Shown: positions 51,202-60,183, counted from the first letter of the stretch. The stretch: 64,000 bases of DNA from CAZCPB01 sp044223975 (GCA_044223975.1 JBGALI010000006.1:124001-188000), one strand, 5' to 3'. The notes: generated by a model not told the origin, from the sequence alone. Translations and numbers: made by a program.

Positions 51202-51232
51202 CAAGGCTCAGATCCTCGGGATCTGAGCCTTG
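51202..51232 (-). terminator. Terminator of the sigma factor gene (bidirectional stem)
   Basis: A perfect 14-bp stem, CAAGGCTCAGATCC (51202-51215) with GGATCTGAGCCTTG (51219-51232). On the minus strand it is followed by TTGTTTTTGCG, a good T-run for the sigma gene (stop 51254). On the plus strand only TTGCTTCGTT follows, so it is weaker for the methyltransferase. Confidence 0.85.
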
Positions 51233-51253
51233 CTTCGTTGAGGTTTGAGTTCG

Positions 51254-52447
51254 TCAGTTCAGCGTCGCGACGACCGGCGGCATCTGCTGCGGCGCCTGCG
51301 CGCCCTGATCACCGCCCGCTCCGCCGACCGCGCCCGCCACGCCCTCGACGGGCGGCTCTTCCTCGAGCTTGGCCCCAAGGAAGTTGGACTCCAGCGACAG
51401 GCGGATCTTCTCCATGGCCTTGTTCTGGATCTGGCGGACGCGTTCCTTGGTCACGCCGATGATCTGCCCGACCTGCTCGAGCGTCATGGGTTTATCGTCG
51501 GTGCCGCTCTCGAGACCGAACCGGTGCTCGATCACGGTCCGCTCGACATCGGTGAGCTCGGCGCGGTTCTCGAGCACGATCCGCTTGACCTCTTCGGCCG
51601 CGTCCTTCTCGAACGTCGACCGCTTGGTCTCGAGGAAGTTGCTCCGCTCGAGCTTGGGGTCAAAGTCCGTGGGGAAGCGCTGGCGGTACTTGCTGAGCTT
51701 CATGCCCTGGCGGCTGAAGGCCTTCAAGATTGCGCGGCAGGCGTACGTCGAGAACTTGTACCCGCGACCGGCGTCGAACTTGTCGACGGCGCGGAGCAGG
51801 GCCATGTTGCCCTCGCTGACCAGGTCGGCAAAGTCCACCTCGCTCATGCGGGTGCGCTTGGCCATGGCCAGGACGAGGGCCAGGTTTGTCTCGGCGATCT
51901 GCTCGCGGATGCGCCCGGCGACGCGGTGCCACTTGAGCACCTCCTCCGACTGCTCGGGGGTGGGCTGCTTGGCGTCCGAGGCCCAAACGTCCTGCTGCAG
52001 CTTCCACACGCGGTAGCGCGCGTAGTTGAACTGGTGGAACAGGATCTTTTCCTGGGCTCCCGTGAGGATGACCTGCTGCGCACTCTTCACGGTGCGGCTG
52101 CGCGACGCAGACAGATCGTCCATGACCGGGTGGTACCAGCTGGTGTCGGGCTTGGGCGGGTCCTCGACCTCTTCGTAGATCTGACGCTCCGCCTCCTTCT
52201 CGTAGAAGGCCGGGCTGTCGATGAAGTCCTGCTCGCCCTCCATGAGCTGGTTGAGGATGATCTCATCCTCGGGGCTCAGGCGCTTGCGCACCGTCGCCTT
52301 CGAGACCGGCTTGGGCGCGGTCTTGGTGCTCTTGCTCGGCGTCTTGCCGGGTTCCGTGACCGGGCCGACAGCCACGGCAACGCGATGGCGTCGCCGCATC
52401 TGCTCCAGCGGGGTCAAGGTGCGTTTGCCGTCCTGATGCATGACCAT
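51254..52447 (-). CDS. RpoD-family sigma factor
   Basis: A 397-residue sigma-70 family factor. Region 2 (about 197-240) reads DFADLVSEGNMALLRAVDKF, with GRGYKFSTYACRAILKAF for core and -10 binding. Region 3 follows at KLSKYRQRFPTDF. Region 4 (about 315-350) is TLEQVGQIIGVTKERVRQIQ, with NKAMEKIR, a -35 helix-turn-helix. The N-terminal region lacks a canonical region 1.1, and the C-terminal tail is Gly/Ala/Pro-rich. It may be the main or an alternative group 2 factor. The ATG at 52447 follows GGAAGG; another ATG is at 52441. Confidence 0.92.
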   Translation of the reverse strand: MVMHQDGKRTLTPLEQMRRRHRVAVAVGPVTEPGKTPSKSTKTAPKPVSKATVRKRLSPEDEIILNQLMEGEQDFIDSPAFYEKEAERQIYEEVEDPPKPDTSWYHPVMDDLSASRSRTVKSAQQVILTGAQEKILFHQFNYARYRVWKLQQDVWASDAKQPTPEQSEEVLKWHRVAGRIREQIAETNLALVLAMAKRTRMSEVDFADLVSEGNMALLRAVDKFDAGRGYKFSTYACRAILKAFSRQGMKLSKYRQRFPTDFDPKLERSNFLETKRSTFEKDAAEEVKRIVLENRAELTDVERTVIEHRFGLESGTDDKPMTLEQVGQIIGVTKERVRQIQNKAMEKIRLSLESNFLGAKLEEEPPVEGVAGAVGGAGGDQGAQAPQQMPPVVATLN

Positions 52448-53000
52448 TTCCTGCCTTCCACCGCGGGTTCGCCGCCCACCGGGGCGATCCCGAAAAATCC
52501 TCGATCCTTGCCCCACCCTTGGTTCCGTCCGGAGCAAACAAAACACCCATCCCGGCGCCACAAGCCCGGAACTCCAAAGCCCGACTCCGTTCCACCATCC
52601 ACCGGCACACTGGCCTGACTATTTCGAGGCCACCCGACCAGTGTCGGGTTCCCGCAGCTCAGGGCACGCGGCCCCGATTCGCCGGACATGTCATTTCATA
52701 CGTTCTTGGATGCTCTTTGTTTCGCCTTCCGACACCAGTGAACACCTCAATTGCACTCGAAACATCAGCCCGGGGCCTTCCCTTCGAGGTTCGCTCGAAC
52801 GCAGATCCTCGGATTCTGCAAATTGACCCCCTTGTGGCGCTCGTATAACGTCGTGGAGACCGAGAACATGCCTGGCGAGCACCACCGACAGCTCCGCGAA
52901 GGGCAAGATATCAGGTTCGACCCTCGGGCTCAAGGACCCGGGGCGTTTTCACAGTGTCCATCCACAAGTAGCATTTTGTTCGGGTCTTAGGAGGTTATCC
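52448..53000. other. Divergent intergenic region between sigma factor and superoxide dismutase
   Basis: 553 bases, the longest gene-free gap in the window and less GC-rich than its surroundings. I find no credible gene in it. It should carry the promoters of both flanking genes; a weak candidate for sodA is listed separately. The length suggests a regulated leader or an undetected small RNA. Confidence 0.5.
52823..52849 (+). promoter_or_regulatory. Weak promoter candidate for superoxide dismutase
   Basis: TTGACC (52823-52828) and TATAAC (52844-52849) with a spacer of only 15 bp. The sequence boxes are good but the spacing is short, so the call is uncertain. Confidence 0.3.
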
Positions 53001-53636
53001 ATGCCCCTGACGTTGCCCCCGTTGCCGTACGCCTTCGACGCTCTTGAGCCCCATGTCGATGCGCAGACGATGCAGATTCACCATGACAAGCACCACGCCG
53101 CCTACGTGACCAACGCCAACAAGGCGATCGAAGGAACGCCCTTCGCCAACTGGTCGGGAGAGGAGCTTGTCCGAAAGCTCTCTGAAATCCCGGAGGACAA
53201 GCGCACCGCCGTCCGCAACAACGCCGGCGGGCACGTCAACCACTCCATGTTCTGGGAGCTCATGGCCCCGGCGGGCAAGGGTGGCGGCGGCGCACCGTCC
53301 GGAGAGCTTGCCGCGGCCATCAACAAGTCTTGGGGCACGTTCGACCACTTCAAGGAAGAGTTCGCCAAGGCCGGCACCACGCGCTTCGGGTCCGGCTGGG
53401 CATGGCTGTGCGTCATGCCCGGAAAGACCCTCGTGATCTGCTCCACCCCCAACCAGGACACGCCCCTCATGGGCAAGGCCATCGCCGGCTGCGACGGCAC
53501 GCCGGTGCTCGGCCTCGACGTCTGGGAGCACGCCTACTACCTCAAGTATCAGAACAAGCGCCCCGACTACATCGCGGCGTGGTGGAACGTGGTGAACTGG
53601 CCGAAGGTCGCCGAGCTCTTCGCCCGGGCGAAGTAA
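53001..53636 (+). CDS. Fe/Mn superoxide dismutase
   Basis: A 211-residue Fe/Mn-type superoxide dismutase converting superoxide to H2O2 and O2. Metal ligands are H27 in MQIHHDKHHAAYV, the His of GGHVNHSMFW (about 80), and Asp and His of LGLDVWEHAYYL (about 172-177). There is no signal peptide, so it is cytoplasmic. AGGAGGTTATCC gives a strong ribosome site before ATG 53001. Metal choice cannot be read from sequence. A strong terminator follows. Confidence 0.96.
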   Translation: MPLTLPPLPYAFDALEPHVDAQTMQIHHDKHHAAYVTNANKAIEGTPFANWSGEELVRKLSEIPEDKRTAVRNNAGGHVNHSMFWELMAPAGKGGGGAPSGELAAAINKSWGTFDHFKEEFAKAGTTRFGSGWAWLCVMPGKTLVICSTPNQDTPLMGKAIAGCDGTPVLGLDVWEHAYYLKYQNKRPDYIAAWWNVVNWPKVAELFARAK

Positions 53637-53674
53637 GCCCGGCGCCGTCCTTCCCGCTTCACACCGGATCTCAC

Positions 53675-53711
53675 GCGGCCGCCCGGACACGGGTGGCCGC
53701 TTTGCTTTTTG
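53675..53711 (+). terminator. Rho-independent terminator after superoxide dismutase
   Basis: GCGGCCGCCCG (53675-53685) pairs with CGGGTGGCCGC (53690-53700) with one wobble pair, loop GACA, followed by TTTGCTTTTTG. It ends the superoxide dismutase transcript 39 bases after its stop. Confidence 0.88.
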
Positions 53712-53771
53712 CCCTACGCTTCCCTGCGTTGCACGTGAAGTACCATCCCCTCCAGCACCCGGGAGTCACCT

Positions 53772-55217
53772 GTGAGCGGAGCTGCGATCCCGATGAACCG
53801 AACCGTCCGTAACCTCGCGCTCACCGCGTTCATCCTCACGCCCGCGGTGCTGGTTGCCGCGCTGATGTGGGCGATCAAGGCGCCCACGACCCTTCCCTCG
53901 CTCGGGGCTGCGGGCTCGCGCCCGGGCTCGATGCACGCCGGCCACACCCCCTCATCGCCCACGCCGGGCGGCGCGGCAAGCACCGCGTCCGCCGCGGCAC
54001 AACCCGGCGAGAAGCTCGTTCAACCCGAATCGCTCGAACAGGGCTACATCCTCGTCGTCGAGGACAAGGCCAAGCTCGCCAGCGAGAAGACGCCCATCTA
54101 CATGGCCGGCACCATCAACCAGTGGAATCCCGGCGACCAGAACTTCCGCCTCTCGCCCCAGTCCGACGGGCGCTGGAGGATCGTCATGAGCAAGCCCACC
54201 GCGGCGCCGACGATCGAGTTCAAGTTCACCCGCGGCTCGTGGAAGCTGGAAGAACTCGACGCGAACATGAAGGCCCCGCCCAACCGCCAGCTCGCCAAGA
54301 TCGACATCAGCAAGCTCAAGCCCGGCGAGAAGCCGATCATCGAACTCTCCGTCGCGCACTGGGGCGATGAGAAGCCCGACTTCGAAGCCGACGAAGAGAG
54401 TCCCTACAAGCCGCTCAAGGGCACGGGCGACCTTCGGCGCCTCGAGTTCATCGGCGGCAGCGGCGGAGCCCATGGCCAGATGCGCGAGGCGATCGTGTGG
54501 CTGCCCCCGGGCTACGACGATCCCAAGAACGCCGAGCGCCGCTACCCGGTGCTCTACCTGTTCGATGCGCAGAACCTCTTCCAGAAGCACGCGGGCACCC
54601 CGGACGAGTGGGGCGTCGACGAGACCGCGACCGAGCTGATCAAGGCGGGCAAGATCGAGCCCTTGATCGTCGTCGGCATCCCGCACGGCGGCGCGGCACG
54701 GATGAGCGAGTACATGCCGGTCGATGCGTACAAGGGCGTCGAGCCCAAGGGCGCCGAGTTCCTCGGGCTGGTCGCGAACCAGCTCATGCCGCGCGTGGAG
54801 CGAGCGTTCCGCGTGCGCACCGATGCCGCGGGCACGGCGATCGGCGGTTCTTCGCTGGGCGCCGCGATGGCAATCCTGGCGGTAAAGACCTATCCCGATC
54901 GCTTCGGCGGGATTCTCGCCGAGAGCCTTCCGCTGGGGCACGCCAAGTGGACGGCGTTCGTCGAGTCCGTGAAGGTCTGGCCGCGGCGCGTGTACTTCGG
55001 GATGGGCGGGCACGAAGCCGGGAAGGAGCCGGAGAAGGCCAAGGCGAACGAGGAGCAGGTTGCGCAGACAAAGCAGATCGAGCTGCGTCTTTCGAGCGCG
55101 GGGCTTGGCGCGGACCGCAAGCTATTTGTGGTCGATGCGGAGGCGGTTCATAACGAGGGGGCGTGGAAGAAGAGGCTGCCGGCGGCGCTGGAGTTTTTGT
55201 TCCCGCCCGCCAAGTGA
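53772..55217 (+). CDS. Exported esterase-fold protein with N-terminal CBM48-like domain
   Basis: A 481-residue protein with a membrane anchor or signal (about 15-35), a Pro/Ser/Ala-rich linker, and a beta-sandwich domain (about 95-190) resembling carbohydrate-binding E-set domains seen before esterase D/enterochelin-esterase folds (YMAGTINQWNPGDQNFRLSP). The alpha/beta-hydrolase domain (about 220-480) has YPVLYLFDAQNLF, a nucleophile Ser in GGSSLGAAMA and a presumed catalytic His in AEAVHNEGAW. The family includes Fes-like and feruloyl esterases; the substrate is unknown. The GTG at 53772 has GGGAG six bases upstream; ATG 53793 is the alternative. Confidence 0.8.
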   Translation: MSGAAIPMNRTVRNLALTAFILTPAVLVAALMWAIKAPTTLPSLGAAGSRPGSMHAGHTPSSPTPGGAASTASAAAQPGEKLVQPESLEQGYILVVEDKAKLASEKTPIYMAGTINQWNPGDQNFRLSPQSDGRWRIVMSKPTAAPTIEFKFTRGSWKLEELDANMKAPPNRQLAKIDISKLKPGEKPIIELSVAHWGDEKPDFEADEESPYKPLKGTGDLRRLEFIGGSGGAHGQMREAIVWLPPGYDDPKNAERRYPVLYLFDAQNLFQKHAGTPDEWGVDETATELIKAGKIEPLIVVGIPHGGAARMSEYMPVDAYKGVEPKGAEFLGLVANQLMPRVERAFRVRTDAAGTAIGGSSLGAAMAILAVKTYPDRFGGILAESLPLGHAKWTAFVESVKVWPRRVYFGMGGHEAGKEPEKAKANEEQVAQTKQIELRLSSAGLGADRKLFVVDAEAVHNEGAWKKRLPAALEFLFPPAK

Positions 55218-55247
55218 TGCCCGAGGGCGCGGTATTCTGCACGCACC

Positions 55248-55787
55248 GTGCGTCTGCCACTCTCCAAGGTCTACCGCGCGTTCCCTGAGCTTGATCGCTT
55301 CAGCGATGAGGAGTGCAGGCGATACGTAGCTGCGGCCAAGGCGTATCACCGATCAAGTGACAATGTCTTCCAGGTCGTCGGAGTCTTTGCCTCCTTGGTC
55401 GCTGCCCCGTTCCTCATGTTCGGTTCGTGGAAAGTGACTGCCTGGCTCCTCTCTGTCCTGCGTCTTCGAATCTCGCGCGGCGCTCGTGACGACCTCGTCC
55501 TGACAGTGAGCTTCACCATCGGAGTGCTCCTGAGCGCCATGGTCGGGCTGCTCATCCGTGATGCGTGGCTCCGGTGGGCGGTTCGGACGCGAGTGAAAGT
55601 CGCCAAGTGCGGAGGCTGCGGGTATTCACTTCTTGGCCTACCCGTACGCGACGGGCAGGTTGTGTGCCCGGAATGCGGCGACCGGCTCACTCTCTCGCTT
55701 GTCGGCCTCACTGAACGCGACCTGCTCTCTCCAGCCAATTTCCAAGACCGTCACCCCACATCCGCCAACCCAAGCGACTCCCCGTAA
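55248..55787 (+). CDS. Membrane protein with C-G-Y-S-L zinc ribbon
   Basis: A 179-residue protein with two transmembrane segments (NVFQVVGVFASLVAAPFLMF and LVLTVSFTIGVLLSAMVGLL) and a C-terminal zinc ribbon CGGCGYSLLGLPVRDG ... CPECG. Short CxxCGYxLxGL ribbons of this kind are frequent in Phycisphaerae; their role is unknown. It starts at GTG 55248. Its 3' end overlaps the 3' end of recG (converging) by 37 bases. Confidence 0.7.
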   Translation: MRLPLSKVYRAFPELDRFSDEECRRYVAAAKAYHRSSDNVFQVVGVFASLVAAPFLMFGSWKVTAWLLSVLRLRISRGARDDLVLTVSFTIGVLLSAMVGLLIRDAWLRWAVRTRVKVAKCGGCGYSLLGLPVRDGQVVCPECGDRLTLSLVGLTERDLLSPANFQDRHPTSANPSDSP

Positions 55788-57892
55788 GCCTTCACCAGCC
55801 TCCGCCGCAACACCGCCTCCTCCGGCTTGCCCAGCGTCGGAGACTGCTCGATCCACGCCGCGGCATCGCGACGGGCCATCACCAGGAGGTCGCGGTCGCG
55901 CGAGAGGTCCGCGACCTTGAACGGCGGCAGGCCCGACTGCCTCGTGCCGAACAGCTCGCCAAAGCCGCGGATCTCAAAGTCCTTCTCCGCCAGCACGAAC
56001 CCGTCCGTCACGGTCTTCATCACCTCCAGCCGTTCGCGGGCTTCGACGGTGGTGGGGTCGGCGATGAGAACGCAGACCGAGTCCTTGCTGCCGCGCCCGA
56101 CCCTGCCTCGGAGCTGGTGGAGCTGCGCCAGTCCGAAGCGGTCGGCGTGCTCGACGATCATGAGCGTGGCGTTGGGAACATCGACGCCGACCTCGATCAC
56201 CGTGGTCGCGATGAGCGCGTCGATCTCGCCGCGCCGGAAGCGGTCCATGGTCGCCTCGCGCGTGTCGTGCTTGAGCCTCCCGTGCATCGCGGCAAGGTGC
56301 TTGCCCTTGAGCGGCCCGCCCTCGAGCTCTTTGAGCAGCGTGCGCACGCCGGTCACCGCGCCGGGCCCATCTTCGCCGGGCTCCGCCCCGTCGATCGCGG
56401 GCACCACGATGAATGCCTGCTCGCCCGCGTCGAGGCGCTTGCGGACAAAGTCGTAGACCACATCGCGCGTGGTGGCCTCCACGACCCGCGTCTTGATCGG
56501 CCGTCGCCCCGGCGGCAGGCCGGCGATGATGGAAATGTCCAGGTCGCCGAAGAGCGTGATCGCCATGGTGCGCGGGATGGGCGTCGCGGTCATCACCAGG
56601 ACGTGGGGCGTGATCTCACCCGGAGCTTCCCGCTCGCCCGCGGCTGCCGCGCCCTTGGCGCGCAGCTGTGCCCGCTGGTGCACGCCGAAGCGGTGCTGCT
56701 CGTCGATGACCGCGACCGCGAGGCTCTTGAAGCGCACCGATTCGGTGATCAGCGCGTGCGTGCCCACCACCAGGTCCACCGTGCCGTCCTCGAGCCCGGC
56801 GAGGATCTCGCGACGCTCCGCCGGCGGCGTCGCGCCCATCAGCAGCTTCAACCGCACGCGCGAGCCCTCGAGCATCCTCGAGATCGAAGCAAAGTGTTGC
56901 TCGGCGAGAATCTCGGTCGGCGACATCAGCGCCGCCTGGTGCCCCGCGGCAACGGCCATCAGCATGCCGTAGAGCGCCACCACGGTCTTTCCGGAGCCGA
57001 CATCTCCCTGGATCAGCCGGTTCGTCGGCGTCTGGCGCGACAGGTCGCGGGCGATCTCCGTGACCACCGCGTCCTGCGATGCCGTCAGCGTGAAGGGAAA
57101 CCGCCCGCGGATGTGGGCATCGATCGCGCCCGAATGCTTCAGCGCCGGCGCCTTGAGCGCTTCGCGCAGGTGGGCGCGCTTCATGTGAACGCCGAGCTGG
57201 AGCTGCAGCAGTTCGTCGTACGCCAGACGGCGCCGTCCTGCCGCGGCTTCGCCTTCGTGCGCCGGCGCGTGCATCGTGCGGTACGCGTCGGCCAGCGCCG
57301 GCATCTCGCGCGAACGCACGAACTCGGCCGGGAGGTGGTCGTCCAGCAGCGGCAGGGCCAGCGGCAGCGCGGCTTGAATCGCCCGCTCGATCATGGTGCT
57401 CGGGCACGCCTCCGACGCGGGGTAGACCGGGCGAATGCGGGCCTCGCGCTGCTCGGGCTCGTCCTTGTCCTCGCGGAGCACCTGGATCTTCGCGTTGGCG
57501 ATCTGGATCTGCGGGCCGCGGCGCTTGAGCGTGCCCTGCACGCGGATGCGCATCCCCGGCAGGAGCTGTCGCTCCAGGTGCGCCATGTTGAACCACACCA
57601 GGTCTAATCGCCCCGTGCCGTCGGAGAGCACCGCCTCGAAGCGCGGCTTGCCGCGGCGCACGGTGCGCGTGGCCATGATCTCGCCGCGGGCCGAGACGAT
57701 GTGGTCGGGCGTGAGCTGGCTCACACTCTGCTCGGCCTCGAGCGTTTCGTGACGCATGGGCAGGTGCGCGATCAGCTTCCCAAGGTTGGTCAGCCCCAGC
57801 GTCGCGAGCAGTTCCGCCTGGCGCGGCGTGATGCCCGGCACGTTCTTGAGCGCCGTGGTCAGCGTGGGAGATTTGGAAGCGGTGGGGGGCAT
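55751..57892 (-). CDS. recG: ATP-dependent DNA helicase RecG
   Basis: A 713-residue RecG, which remodels stalled forks and Holliday junctions. It has an N-terminal wedge domain (about 55-190, LDLVWFNMAHLERQLLPGMR), Walker A NRLIQGDVGSGKTVVALYGM, VIDEQHRFGVHQR (DEQH box), MTATPIPRTMAITLFGDLDI, and the TRG domain HQLRGRVGRGSKDSVCVL. Full length. The ATG at 57892 (MPPTASKSPTLTTALKNVPG) is 19 bases after the DUF971 stop. Confidence 0.96.
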   Translation of the reverse strand: MPPTASKSPTLTTALKNVPGITPRQAELLATLGLTNLGKLIAHLPMRHETLEAEQSVSQLTPDHIVSARGEIMATRTVRRGKPRFEAVLSDGTGRLDLVWFNMAHLERQLLPGMRIRVQGTLKRRGPQIQIANAKIQVLREDKDEPEQREARIRPVYPASEACPSTMIERAIQAALPLALPLLDDHLPAEFVRSREMPALADAYRTMHAPAHEGEAAAGRRRLAYDELLQLQLGVHMKRAHLREALKAPALKHSGAIDAHIRGRFPFTLTASQDAVVTEIARDLSRQTPTNRLIQGDVGSGKTVVALYGMLMAVAAGHQAALMSPTEILAEQHFASISRMLEGSRVRLKLLMGATPPAERREILAGLEDGTVDLVVGTHALITESVRFKSLAVAVIDEQHRFGVHQRAQLRAKGAAAAGEREAPGEITPHVLVMTATPIPRTMAITLFGDLDISIIAGLPPGRRPIKTRVVEATTRDVVYDFVRKRLDAGEQAFIVVPAIDGAEPGEDGPGAVTGVRTLLKELEGGPLKGKHLAAMHGRLKHDTREATMDRFRRGEIDALIATTVIEVGVDVPNATLMIVEHADRFGLAQLHQLRGRVGRGSKDSVCVLIADPTTVEARERLEVMKTVTDGFVLAEKDFEIRGFGELFGTRQSGLPPFKVADLSRDRDLLVMARRDAAAWIEQSPTLGKPEEAVLRRRLVKAYGESLGLADVG

Positions 57893-57911
57893 GTGGAATT
57901 GCCGGGCGGCG

Positions 57912-58268
57912 TCAGCGCGCCGCGGGACCGTCGGAGCCCGGCTTGGCGGCATTCTCCGGGTCGAGCCCCCTGAGGTAATCCCACGAGTACAACCCCGTCG
58001 AGTGCCCGTCGGAAAAGACGATCTTGATCGCGTAGTTGCCGACCAGCTCGGCATCGGTCGCCACCAGCGGTCCCGAAGCCGCGCGGCCCGAGGACGGCAG
58101 CACCGTGAGAGGGTTCTTCTTCATGTCATCGCGCAGTTGGCGCATGTCCGCCGAGGGCGACATGCGGCGGAGAAACGCGATGGAGTAATACGACGTCGCG
58201 CCGTCGGCCCACTGAACGGTCAGGCCGCGGTCTTTCTTGAGGTCGATGTTGGCGGGGGGTGGTTCCAC
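57912..58268 (-). CDS. DUF971 (gamma-butyrobetaine hydroxylase N-terminal-like) protein
   Basis: A 118-residue DUF971 protein: LTVQWADGATSYYSIAFLRR and AIKIVFSDGHSTGLYSWDYL match the domain found alone in bacteria and at the N-terminus of gamma-butyrobetaine hydroxylases. In bacteria it is often near Fe-S or Mrp-type genes, which is not the case here. It starts at GTG 58268 and lies just before recG on the same strand. Confidence 0.82.
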   Translation of the reverse strand: MEPPPANIDLKKDRGLTVQWADGATSYYSIAFLRRMSPSADMRQLRDDMKKNPLTVLPSSGRAASGPLVATDAELVGNYAIKIVFSDGHSTGLYSWDYLRGLDPENAAKPGSDGPAAR

Positions 58269-58318
58269 GCATCATTCTTCGCGCGCCGAGACGACCCCGA
58301 CGTCTCGCGTCTGTCCGT

Positions 58319-58358
58319 CCTCGATGCCTCGATGCCCAGATGTCTCGGTGCCTCTTCC
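58319..58358. repeat. Tandem 8-bp words, CCTCGATG family
   Basis: Five consecutive 8-mers, CCTCGATG CCTCGATG, then CCCAGATG TCTCGGTG CCTCTTCC, lie 27 bases before pyrF. A degenerate partner with GCCGAGA lies at about 58286. The period is the same as in the mirrored elements elsewhere in the window. Confidence 0.6.
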
Positions 58359-58385
58359 GATTTCCCACCCCGGCTACCGTGTGCC

Positions 58386-59255
58386 ATGCCCACCCCGAGT
58401 CAGGTGAACTTCGCCGATCTGCTCCGCGAGGCCGTCCGCGCTTCGGGCTCGCCCGCCTGCGTCGGTCTCGACCCGGTCTTCGACAAGCTTCCCGTTGAGG
58501 TGCGCGCCCGGCACACAGAGCCGCTGGGCGCGATCCGCGAGTTCTGCACCGGCGTGCTCGAGGTCGTCCGCCCGCACGTGGGAGTGGTGAAGCTCCAATC
58601 CGCGTGCTTCGAGCGCTACGGCGGGCGCGGCGTGATGCTGCTGGAAGACATGTGCCGCGATGCGCGCCAGCGCGGGTTTGTCGTGGTTCTCGATGCCAAA
58701 CGCGGTGACATCGGCATCAGCGCCGAGCACTACGCCGCGGCAGTGGTTCACGCGGGGGCCCACGCCGTCACGCTCTCGGGGTACCTTGGCCCCTCGACGA
58801 TCGAGCCCTACTTGAAGGCCGGCCTGGGCGCCTTCGTGCTGGTCCGCACCAGCAACCCCGACAGCGATGCGGTGCAGGGCAATCGCCTCAACGACGGCCG
58901 TACCGTGGCCGAGATGATGGCCGATCACGTCGCGGTTCTCGGCGAGCGATCACTCGGCGCGTGCGGCATGAGCGCCCTGGGCGCGGTGGTGGGAGCGACC
59001 AAGAGCGCCGACGCCCGAGCTCTCCGCGAACGCATGCCGCGGCAGGTTTTTCTGGCGCCCGGCTACGGAGCGCAGGGCGGAACGGCGGAAGACATCCGGG
59101 CGATGCGGACCAAGGACGGTGGGGGGGTGCTGGTGACGGCGAGCCGGTCGGTGATCTACCCGGACCGTGGCGGATTGAACGACTGGCAACCCGCCATTGC
59201 AGCTGCTGCACACTCGATGGCCATGGAACTCCGCGAGCTCATGGGTTCCCAGTAG
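58386..59255 (+). CDS. pyrF: Orotidine 5'-phosphate decarboxylase
   Basis: A 289-residue PyrF of the type 2 (long, mycobacterial-like) group, making UMP from OMP. It has SPACVGLDPVFDKLP at the start, and VVVLDAKRGDIGISAEHYAA contains the Asp-Lys-Asp catalytic chain. Conserved SGYLGPSTIEPYL, FVLVRTSNPDS and GYGAQGGTAEDIR follow. It begins at ATG 58386 after a repeat-rich gap of 117 bases with no DUF971 overlap. Confidence 0.95.
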   Translation: MPTPSQVNFADLLREAVRASGSPACVGLDPVFDKLPVEVRARHTEPLGAIREFCTGVLEVVRPHVGVVKLQSACFERYGGRGVMLLEDMCRDARQRGFVVVLDAKRGDIGISAEHYAAAVVHAGAHAVTLSGYLGPSTIEPYLKAGLGAFVLVRTSNPDSDAVQGNRLNDGRTVAEMMADHVAVLGERSLGACGMSALGAVVGATKSADARALRERMPRQVFLAPGYGAQGGTAEDIRAMRTKDGGGVLVTASRSVIYPDRGGLNDWQPAIAAAAHSMAMELRELMGSQ

Positions 59256-59328
59256 TGTTCCGCCCGGCGTGCACCTCTCAGCGGCGACATCCGCGGGTTA
59301 TTCGCCCGAGGCGTGAGCGACATGAAAA

Positions 59329-60183
59329 TCACGGCCGCGGCAAGTCCTTGACGTCGACAGACACACGCACTTCACGAATGTCGTGCAGAACGTGGATGTA
59401 CGCGCGGTGATCTCCGTCCGGTCGTGCGCGGGCGGTCCAGATTTGCGATCCGGACTCCCCGGCCTCCGTCCTGATCACTGCACCTTGTGGGAAGCTCACG
59501 CCATCGAACCAATCCAGACCGTCCGAACCTCGGACTTCAACCGCGAACTCACCGTTCTGCTCGAGCGTGCGGTACTGCGCCGATCCGGCCGGAGTGCCGG
59601 GCACCGAGGTCCAGTCCCGCGCGATCGAAACTTCCTCGCGGGCCTCGCTCGTGGCGGTCATCACGATCACGTCGACGTGCAGCGAAACGCTCGTGGCGGC
59701 CTGGGCCGGGTTCCAGCAGTGGACGGTGACGCGGTTCGCGTGACCGGGGAATCCTCTCATTCTCATCGAGGGCTCGATCGGCTCGTCCCCGATGGGCGCC
59801 TGCCACCCGAGCGAGAACGAAAGGTTATTCCCAGCCGAGTCGGTAGCGAGCATTTCGCTCGCGGCACGTGCGCGGAGGACGATCAGTTCGTCTCCTTGCT
59901 CGTCAAGCACTTGGAACCGGAATCGCATGCCCGCGGCGTAACCGATCCCGTCCTTGGTGTGCGTCCGCTCCAAATCCGTGCCGAACAGGGCCTGGCGGGT
60001 CTCCTGAACCTCGACAAGTTCGGCGCGGACCGTCCGGCCGGGCGCCGGAGCGGATCGGGGCGCGGCTGACGTTCCCCGAGGTGGTTCGGTTTCGGCGGGA
60101 GGCGAGGCGCAGCCGACCAAGACCATCCCTATCCCGGCGAGCAGCAGCGCACGGACCGAAGCGGTCGGACGGTGGTCCGCCAT
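59329..60183 (-). CDS. Lipoprotein of unknown function
   Basis: A 284-residue lipoprotein with a clear lipobox (LVGCAS) after the signal sequence ASVRALLLAGIGMVLVGC. A Pro-rich linker precedes a beta-rich domain (RAELVEVQETRQALFGTDLE, AGMRFRFQVLDEQGDELIVL, SVSLHVDVIVMTATSE). I recognise no named family. GGGGAAA lies about 5 bases before ATG 60183. It lies 41 bases downstream of nuoI. Confidence 0.7.
   Translation of the reverse strand: MADHRPTASVRALLLAGIGMVLVGCASPPAETEPPRGTSAAPRSAPAPGRTVRAELVEVQETRQALFGTDLERTHTKDGIGYAAGMRFRFQVLDEQGDELIVLRARAASEMLATDSAGNNLSFSLGWQAPIGDEPIEPSMRMRGFPGHANRVTVHCWNPAQAATSVSLHVDVIVMTATSEAREEVSIARDWTSVPGTPAGSAQYRTLEQNGEFAVEVRGSDGLDWFDGVSFPQGAVIRTEAGESGSQIWTARARPDGDHRAYIHVLHDIREVRVSVDVKDLPRP

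Noticed and set aside
52519..52848. A 109-codon frame in the sigma factor-superoxide dismutase gap
   Set aside because: No ribosome site, no hydrophobic or motif pattern, and it lies where promoters are expected.
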